Of a stretch of 11,849 nucleotides of DNA, positions 7,601-11,849 are shown in pieces (position 1 is the stretch's first letter; every line of letters starts with the position of its first letter). Below the pieces are notes generated by a model. It saw only the letters and a program-made list of their open reading frames with translations. It did no database searches and was not told where the DNA came from. A program made the position numbers and the translations under genes. Source of the DNA: Chromera velia (lineage: Eukaryota > Sar > Chromeraceae); the NCBI GenBank assembly GCA_018398765.1, contig JAHBMJ010002459.1, forward strand, positions 1 to 11,849. The letters are read 5' to 3'.

Positions 7601-8886
7601 TAGTCAAGAAGTCTCTTGAAGGGTTTCGAGACACTAGGTCAGAAAAGTGCCAAGTATGCTTGCATGGTGTGCACCGATCTATCTTTCTGTCAGCTGGTAA
7701 CTCATCAGCACTGTATCGTTTGTTCTCTCTTCCCTCTCTCTCAGGGAGGCACGCCTATCTTCACGGCAGTCGCGTTTGACCACTCTGAGATCGTGAGATG
7801 CCTCTTGCTCTTGAAAAGGGAGTGCCTTGAAGCGAGGAATGAAAGGGTAAGCTGGGGGTACGGCTTCTTCTTTGCACCGTTCGTGAACGCTGGCTGTTGA
7901 CCAATAAATGCAGGGCGAGACACCTCTCCTCCTCGCTGTCCGGAATGACTCGGTCAAAACAGCAGAGTTGCTGATCAAGAGGGGAGCGGATCTGCACGCG
8001 GAAAACAGCGACGTCAGCCTACAGCTCCAATTAGATATGCCACAGAGCTGTGGTCTTCTAATGTACGACCGTTTTCCCCTTAAAGTTTTAACTTTGACTG
8101 GATGAGGAAGATTGCACGACTGAAATGTCATTGCAGATTGCGTCACTGGTAATCGACGAGAACTGATGAAATTAGACGACGAGAAAACGAAACACTTGAG
8201 TGTTGTGCAGCCTTGATCCCATCAGTCTTATCTTCTGCATCCGTCGGTTTGTGTCTCGATTTGCATGCACACGCGTGCAGGGAGAGACGCCCCTGTACTT
8301 CTCTGCGTTGCGAAATCGCCTCGGGATGCTCGGAGTGCCTCTTCAAGAGTTGTGGGAGCGTGCAGGCGATGAGTTTGAGACTCTCGACCGATCTGTCCGT
8401 CATGTCCCCTTCTTTCAGAAAGAGCTCGACCGTTTCAAGAAAATAGAGGAACGCGTTAGGCAGCTGGACCCCGTGGGGACCTCCCTCACTCACTTTGTGG
8501 CTTGGAGGGCGGCGGCTGGGTCTTACAAGGCGGCTTTTAGGTTTTTCAATCTCGCAAACGAAAAAAATGAGCCGGACGACTTCCGTGTATTGAAGGTCAG
8601 TTCCTGTACCCTTGGTGTGAGGGGTCCTCTCTGTCCTTGGACGTGGTACCAGGAGGGGTCTGTGTCTCTTCTTTGGCAATCTTTGCTGAAGCCGTGAGAG
8701 CATGAAGAGCATCTATCACTTCATTATCGCTTCCCTTGCACCGACCCCCTTCATGAAACCCACCTGTCGTTCATCTATATTCGTTGTCTCCCTTAACCGA
8801 CCATTCATCAACAAGGTGAACAACTTTGCCAGAAGGCAGACGATGTGTATGGGCCTCCATTCGTCACAATATTTTATACAAATTAA
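4450..8886 (+). CDS. Multi-exon ankyrin-repeat protein
   Basis: Spliced gene of about 11 exons coding for about 572 residues. Proposed CDS: 4450-4653, 4908-5351, 5531-5614, 5932-6030, 6334-6429, 7070-7184, 7409-7515, 7745-7846, 7914-8012, 8281-8595, 8833-8886. Residues 1-68 are polar and disordered. Residues about 92-150 carry degenerate GVGLSE repeats. Ankyrin repeats run from about 174 to 450 with hallmarks such as GETPL, GQSPLHIA, ELLIKRGAD and LLVHTGVDLE. Residues 451-572 are helical and contain only degenerate ankyrin-like pieces. Ankyrin repeats are established protein-binding modules; the partner is unknown. No signal peptide, membrane segment or enzyme domain is seen, so an intracellular scaffold is inferred. 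The ATG at 4450 follows an in-frame TGA (4447-4449). All junctions keep frame, phase 0 except the exon 6/7 junction. Least certain are exon 1, the exon 2 donor and the last exon. If the final intron is retained, the frame stops at 8697. Confidence 0.85.
4908..5351 (+). CDS. Ankyrin gene exon 2 (GVGLSE repeats and first ankyrin repeat)
   Basis: 148 codons. After a polar start (ELESNPGTSQ), GVGLSE-like units recur: GVGLSE at residues 92-97, 104-109 and 135-140, plus SGLYE and GVGLD variants. A Glu-rich linker follows, then the first ankyrin-like repeat (GDPLLSAVQRNDLEAARRAV, from about residue 175). The donor is placed at 5352 (GTCAGG) because GTCAG is this gene's favoured donor. GTAGAT at 5343 is also phase 0 and would shorten the exon by 9 nt. 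Confidence 0.75.
5531..5614 (+). CDS. Ankyrin gene exon 3 (ankyrin repeat 2)
   Basis: 28 codons opening LINAVKVGNTAIVKLLVHTG and ending in DLE and LKID. This is a clear ankyrin helix pair lacking only the first five positions, which come from exon 2. Acceptor CTCTTTCTGCTGCAG, donor GTCAGT, phase 0 at both ends. Confidence 0.85.
5932..6030 (+). CDS. Ankyrin gene exon 4 (ankyrin repeat 3)
   Basis: Exactly 33 codons, one full ankyrin repeat: GETALGSAVLWNQKE, then VVELLIEKGAKLE. Acceptor TTGCATGCAG, donor GTCAGT, phase 0 at both ends. A 15-bp stretch (GTGGAGCTCCTCATC, 5980-5994) is identical to one in the next exon. Confidence 0.9.
6334..6429 (+). CDS. Ankyrin gene exon 5 (ankyrin repeat 4)
   Basis: 32 codons with the most canonical repeat of the gene: GQSPLHIAIMKDLADIVELL followed by IKRGADV. 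Acceptor TTTCGTGCAG. The donor is GTGAGT at 6430, phase 0; an overlapping GTAAGT at 6434 would break the frame with the next exon. Confidence 0.9.
6430..7069 (+). other. Intron 5, longest intron (640 bp)
   Basis: Bounded by GTGAGT and TTCGCAG. It contains a GAGTGAG-type minisatellite (6535-6640) and pyrimidine-rich stretches. The cryptic acceptor at 6857 gives no ankyrin-like peptide, so no hidden exon is supported. Confidence 0.75.
6535..6640. repeat. Degenerate GAGTGAG/GAATGA minisatellite
   Basis: A purine-rich stretch built from 4-8 bp units such as GAGTGAGC, GAATGAG and GGATGAG. A longer unit (GATGAGGGAGTGAG) recurs about every 22-28 bp. It lies wholly inside intron 5. Confidence 0.75.
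7070..7184 (+). CDS. Ankyrin gene exon 6 (ankyrin repeat 5 and linker)
   Basis: 38 codons plus one base: GLSPLDLALRHNSAKSARLL, then LENGATVDEG and a linker ending EYFAREF. Acceptor TTCGCAG, donor GTGGGT at 7185. The leftover G joins AA of the next exon to make Glu, the only phase-1 junction in the gene. Confidence 0.8.
7409..7515 (+). CDS. Ankyrin gene exon 7 (ankyrin repeat 6)
   Basis: Two bases completing a codon plus 35 codons: DGEVASLYTACWLGDTEEVK, then NLIATGVDIEAAS. It looks like a capping repeat, similar in style to the first one, lacking the TPLH signature. Acceptor CAACGCAG, donor GTGAGC at 7516, ending in phase 0. Confidence 0.85.
7745..7846 (+). CDS. Ankyrin gene exon 8 (ankyrin repeat 7)
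   Basis: 34 codons starting GGTPIFTAVAFDHSEIVRCL and ending CLEARNER. Acceptor with a strong pyrimidine tract (TCCCTCTCTCTCAG), donor GTAAGC, phase 0 at both ends. Confidence 0.9.
7914..8012 (+). CDS. Ankyrin gene exon 9 (ankyrin repeat 8)
   Basis: Exactly 33 codons, one repeat: GETPLLLAVRNDSVKTAELL followed by IKRGADLHAENSD. It sits behind the shortest intron (7847-7913, 67 nt) with acceptor AATAAATGCAG, which has little pyrimidine tract. Donor GTCAGC, phase 0. Confidence 0.9.
8281..8595 (+). CDS. Ankyrin gene exon 10 (C-terminal helical region)
   Basis: 105 codons. It starts as another repeat (GETPLYFSALRNRLGM) but soon departs from the ankyrin pattern into a charged helical segment (FFQKELDRFKKIEERVRQLD). 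A second degenerate ankyrin-like motif follows (GTSLTHFVAWRAAAGSYK). The acceptor is ACACGCGTGCAG. The donor GTCAGT at 8596 follows a phase-0 codon. If this donor is not used, the frame continues to a stop at 8695-8697. The non-ankyrin part is not a family I recognise. Confidence 0.8.
8833..8886 (+). CDS. Possible last exon of the ankyrin gene
   Basis: Joining 8595 to the acceptor ending at 8832 (AACTTTGCCAG) gives KADDVYGPPFVTIFYTN and a TAA at 8884-8886. The DDVYGPPF part resembles the loop and first helix of an ankyrin repeat, which supports the junction. The reading then runs into AT-rich sequence and stops. The pyrimidine tract is modest. Retention of the intron, stopping at 8697, is the alternative. 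Confidence 0.45.
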   Translation, partial: KADDVYGPPFVTIFYTN

Positions 8887-9063
8887 ATTATGGTCTTAGA
8901 TATATTAAAACTGTTGAAGTTCAGTGTTGAACTAGCTGTTAAAATAAGTATCTAACCGCAATAATATAATATAATACAAGATATTTTTTTTTTTTTCAGT
9001 GGAAGCGTTTACAATATTACCGTGACGATGAAAAGGATGAAGGAAGACAAAAGCATATACCGA
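8887..9063. other. AT-rich intergenic sequence, no gene seen
   Basis: A+T-rich with an ATAAT run near 8960-8975 and a 13-nt T tract just before 8998. An ATTAAA overlaps the proposed stop at 8882-8887 and is the nearest poly(A)-like signal. Confidence 0.5.
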
Positions 9064-9259
9064 AGCTACACTATACGATAACCATTAGGAGTAACTACTG
9101 AGGGGTTTTGAGGGTAGCCTTGTTTACCATAAATTTGGTAACCGACGATTGGTAACTAGGGGGGTTCAGGGGTTCTACCACTACCATAACAGCTGGGGGC
9201 ACCAACATTCAAAGAAAACAAAAACGTTTCAAAAGTTTTTTGACGCGAATTAATATGCA

Positions 9260-9278
9260 CGATAAAATGATTTTATCG
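9260..9278. repeat. Short perfect inverted repeat
   Basis: CGATAAAAT and ATTTTATCG are complementary 9-bp arms separated by a single G. This could be a small cruciform or chance in AT-rich DNA. Confidence 0.6.
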
Positions 9279-9294
9279 ATCTGTAAAAAAAATG

Positions 9295-9300
9295 AATAAA
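9295..9300 (+). terminator. AATAAA poly(A)-like signal
   Basis: The first canonical AATAAA downstream of the ankyrin gene, about 410 nt past the proposed stop and inside candidate element A. Whether the transcript uses it is unknown. Confidence 0.25.
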
Positions 9301-10166
9301 GTGCGTTTCTCTGGTTTGAAGGAAAGACTGAAGATGACAGCCATGTATAACAGTCTTAGATGTATGTGTGGCTAAAGAGGAAGACTCCGAGCCGGAATTG
9401 CTGATACAGAAAGCGTCTTTCTCTCGCTGTCTGACTCTATATGGTAAAAAGTCTTTTCACTCCATAATGTACTAGCTGAATCCGTGAAAGACTTAGAACT
9501 CTTCTTTTGTTTCTTCGTTTTGTCACAGCCGTTTTTTCCATACGGAGGCAATGAATTATTTGCATGTATCGCATCTAAGTGTCTTCTTGATCTTTTCTTT
9601 TTCTTTTAGTGATGTGTTGCACTGTCTCTTTGCATGACTTATGTCATTTTTACTAGCTCTTAGTCAACCTTTAACGAGAGGCTATCAATGCCTATCATTT
9701 GTATTAATTGAAGAGGGGCTATCGATCCTGCATTTGTCAAGATTAAAGAGAAATTAAAGAGAAAAGGTCAGGCAGGAACCTTCCTTCACATCCGATTCGA
9801 TCAGGCAGTGAGCGACATATTTATGCACAGTGCATTCATGATATTCTACAAAATTTCTTGCTTCAAATCTTTCTCCCTGTCCCGCTACCATCCCGCTACC
9901 GGCAGCCTACCGCAGTGAGTGTCCTCCACAATGTATTTAATAAACCTTCCACACCTGCTATTGAAGCTGCCAAGATGAAATGATAGTTCAATGGTACTTC
10001 AACTATACTTTGTTAACTAACAATTTAACAATTTAATTACTTAAATTAAGTATATACTAGATCTTAAAATGGTTGTTTATCTATTTAAAACGTGTTTTAA
10101 ATTGTTTTTCATTCATGTTTTAACAGTTTTTAACTTATAATTATACTAAAAATACTCTACTACCGC

Positions 10167-10186
10167 TACCATGGTTAACCATGGTA
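10167..10186. repeat. Perfect 20-bp palindrome
   Basis: TACCATGGTTAACCATGGTA is its own reverse complement. With one mismatch it extends to 24 bp (10165-10188). It lies in the right arm of candidate element A and is built from the same TACC/GGTA modules found across the region. Confidence 0.85.
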
Positions 10187-10421
10187 ACTTACTTGGCAAC
10201 CTAAAAGTCTAGCTAAAAGTACTAGCTACCGTAACCACGATTCTGGTTATCGCACGGGTTAACGGCCGCGCAAGTTACCATCCTAAATTGGTTACTGCCC
10301 AGGTTACTGGCACTTACTTACTGCTAACCATATATAGTGTAGCTGAAGCAGGTCGAGGAATGAGCGGGGTTAGGGATGGCAACTCAGCAGTGTCAGTACC
10401 CCTTGTATGCCTAGTTGCATG

Positions 10422-11246
10422 TACACAGTACGGTTAAGAGTAACGAAAGTAAGACGGTTACTAAGTGGCCGCTAGGCCGCCCGGTTACCAATTTGGTGGT
10501 TACGGTAGTAGTATTCCAGTAGTACTGGTAGATTTTGTCATATTCTGAGTCAAACTTGACCTATAAAACCAATTTTAGACTAGTAAAAATCATATTTTTG
10601 GCATTCATTAAAAGTTTGTTCTAGTAAAATTCAATGTTCATCATTTTATCACTGAATTCAGTGAACTCTAACTAGCATAGATCTTTGTTACTCACTGTGC
10701 ACGCCTGTTTCTGTGTGAACGCGACCTTTTCTTCTTCTGTTCGAGTCTTCTATTGCCACCTCCAACGCGCATGCTGCTCGTGAGCTCACCAAGCGAGCAC
10801 TTCAGGGGATCTCACGCTTAGCTTTATCTCTAGAGTTGAGTGATTGACGATCTCTTGCATGAACATGGGCTGCTGGGAGCACGGCTCCACTCTAGTAAAG
10901 CCAACTTCATTCATTCATTCATTCATGAACATGGGCTGCTGGGAGCACGGCTCCACTCTAGTAAAGCTAACTTCATTCATTCATTCATTCATCACTATAT
11001 GTATAGCATATATTATTTAAATATGATCATTTCAGCGCTTTAAACGGCTAATAACTTAAGTGGCCAGGCTTTAAAATAGGTTTAGCAACTAGTTTAGTAA
11101 CTGCTTTTATCAGAGTTTTTCCTTGAACTACCATGGTAGTGGTATACGCTTTCAAGTCTGCCGGTTACCATCTCATGGTTACCAAACTGACGGTAACTCG
11201 CTACTGGCTAAAAGACGCCGGTAGTAACTCCTAACCATACTGTGTA
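10422..11246. mobile_element. Candidate non-autonomous element B with inverted arms
   Basis: A 20-bp inverted repeat, TACACAGTACGGTTAAGAGT at 10422-10441, matches the complement of 11227-11246 at 18 of 20 positions. Both arms contain GTTACC/GGTAAC motifs (10484, 11164, 11178, 11192). Its terminal sequence resembles that of element A (TACAC..TA..GGTTAGGAGT), suggesting one family. No transposase is encoded. The interior holds ordinary-looking sequence and the 66-bp tandem duplication. Borders and target-site duplication are unresolved. Confidence 0.42.
10861..10992. repeat. 66-bp tandem duplication, two copies
   Basis: Copy 1 is 10861-10926 and copy 2 is 10927-10992. They differ at one visible position (GCCAAC versus GCTAAC). 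Each copy ends in an (ATTC)n run and contains the hairpin GGAGC-ACG-GCTCC. Because 66 is divisible by three, a plus-strand frame repeats a 22-residue unit (starting HEHGLLGARLHSSKA), but this is probably incidental. Confidence 0.92.
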
Positions 11247-11421
11247 GTTGCATGCTTATCTCCCACTACGTATAGAGGGTATAGTACTGTGAAGCTAGGT
11301 GTGAAGGTTATGCTGCAGGAAATTTTTTTTTTTGTAGTCCGCACTAAATTTTCTGAGATACATTTTTATTATACTTTTTGTTAATAAAGCTTATACAAAT
11401 TACGTAACACAATTAGAGGCC

Positions 11422-11433
11422 ATTACCGGTAAT
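11422..11433. repeat. Palindrome ATTACCGGTAAT
   Basis: A perfect 12-bp palindrome followed at once by a second CCGGTAAT. It is made of the same GGTAA modules as the inverted arms further left, outside element B. Confidence 0.75.
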
Positions 11434-11510
11434 CCGGTAATTATCCAGAAAATTATATATACTAGTAGAAAGCGGTCGTTACTGGACAAAACAGGAACTC
11501 TCATTAATTA

Positions 11511-11533
11511 ATGATAATGATGATGATGATGAG
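11511..11533. repeat. (GAT)n microsatellite
   Basis: ATGATAATGATGATGATGAT-type run on the plus strand. Confidence 0.85.
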
Positions 11534-11592
11534 TTTTTTGACATACAAACAGAATCTGAGACTTTTACAGACACGAAATTTCTTTATGCTTT

Positions 11593-11602
11593 TTTATTTA
11601 TT
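11593..11602 (-). terminator. Overlapping AATAAA signals, minus strand
   Basis: On the minus strand this reads AATAAATAAA, two overlapping poly(A) signals. They begin 47 nt past the stop of the proposed minus-strand terminal exon (11649-11769), the expected arrangement for a 3' UTR. Confidence 0.4.
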
Positions 11603-11648
11603 CAGAGAGAAACACCTAATACATGTCATATTGCATGACGATCCTGTT

Positions 11649-11769
11649 TCAGTCTTCGCCTCCGTGGTCAACGTGGTCGTCGGAAAGGTCAGTGCAAGCG
11701 GTGTGTTGGGTCCCTTCATCGTCTGCAGAGATTTCCGTCGTACCAATGCAGTGGTGACACTCTCTCTGC
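11649..11769 (-). CDS. Possible last exon of a minus-strand gene
   Basis: On the minus strand an acceptor with a T-rich tract (TTTCAATCTTTTAG) ends at 11770. About 39 codons follow, starting RECHHCIGTTEISADDEG and ending in an acidic tail (DLSDDHVDHGGED), with a TGA at 11651-11649. Poly(A) signals follow 47 nt downstream. Sequence right of the acceptor is CA/TG-repeat-like and fits an intron. The rest of the gene would lie beyond the right edge. No family can be assigned. The opposite strand is also open, so this is tentative. Confidence 0.33.
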
Positions 11770-11849
11770 CTAAAAGATTGAAACGACAACAACAACAGTA
11801 ACGACAGCACCAGCAACCACAACACTACACACACACTCTCTCTCCCTCC

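Larger units (their letters stand above)
9064..10344. mobile_element. Candidate non-autonomous element A with inverted arms
   Basis: The ends are a perfect 12-bp inverted repeat, AGCTACACTATA (9064-9075) and its complement (10333-10344). Looser similarity continues inward, and both arms carry GGTAAC/GTTACC motifs (9137, 9151, 10183, 10274). The interior has no ORF with a recognisable transposase. No clear flanking target-site duplication was seen, so the exact borders and the family are unknown. It resembles a MITE or foldback-type element. Confidence 0.4.
11247..11648. other. Intergenic AT-rich stretch
   Basis: Apart from the palindrome, GAT repeat and minus-strand poly(A) signals listed separately, nothing gene-like was seen. 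A T tract interrupts at about 11322-11334. Confidence 0.5.

Noticed and set aside
8137-8148. Possible 12-nt microexon (TTGCAG, then GTAATC) in the intron before exon 10
   Set aside because: It fits phase 0 and would add four residues, but there is no positive support. Without it, exon 9 ends and exon 10 begins at normal repeat borders.
8143-8712. Long minus-strand frame of 189 codons
   Set aside because: It lies antisense over exon 10, which has clear ankyrin coding content and consistent splice sites. The minus reading has no recognisable motif.
9100-9180. Telomere-like GGGGTTTTGAGGG and GGGGGGTTCAGGGG strings
   Set aside because: Only isolated, non-tandem matches are present. They are better explained as part of the inverted arm.
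10719-10847. Open frame with a helical peptide (NAHAARELTKRALQGISRL)
   Set aside because: It lacks an ATG and a convincing acceptor and does not fit the ankyrin pattern. It may be coding but cannot be supported.

Overview
This is a piece of a eukaryotic nuclear genome. The only strongly supported gene is broken by GT-AG spliceosomal introns, and the flanks carry microsatellites, AT-rich repeats and AATAAA signals. There is no operon structure. The exon style (short ankyrin exons, donors often GTCAG, acceptors TGCAG), moderate base composition and repeat-rich flanks suggest a protist. A photosynthetic alveolate such as a chromerid is my best guess, but that is inference and not proven by the sequence.

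Layout: (1) 1-1640 is non-coding and full of simple repeats and purine/pyrimidine tracts. (2) About 1640-1920 is an AT-rich patch. (3) 2037-3176 holds open frames for a coiled-coil segment and a proline-rich basic segment, in one frame and separated by two stops. They could be exons of a small gene or a decayed mobile-element ORF, and an AATAAA follows at 3250. (4) 3300-4120 has nothing convincing. (5) 4127-4223 is an isolated, very CpG-rich patch upstream of the main gene. (6) 4450-8886 is a multi-exon plus-strand gene for an ankyrin-repeat protein of about 572 residues: a disordered N-terminus, a degenerate GVGLSE-repeat region, about eight ankyrin repeats mostly encoded one per exon with phase-0 junctions, and a helical C-terminus. 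(7) About 8880-11490 is AT-rich repeat territory. Arrays of GGTAAC/GTTACC motifs form two pairs of inverted arms, which suggests two non-autonomous mobile elements side by side. A perfect 20-bp palindrome and a 66-bp tandem duplication also lie here. (8) 11649-11769 may be the last exon of a minus-strand gene entering from the right, with AATAAA signals 47 nt past its stop.

The main protein would be an intracellular scaffold or binding protein, since ankyrin repeats generally bind other proteins. No catalytic domain is visible. Its coding signal ends abruptly at the start of the AT-rich repeat block, in what looks like the opening of another ankyrin repeat, so the 3' end may have been truncated by repeat insertion. 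No complete unknown system could be demonstrated. The most unusual signals are the exon-per-repeat architecture and the inverted GGTAAC-array elements.
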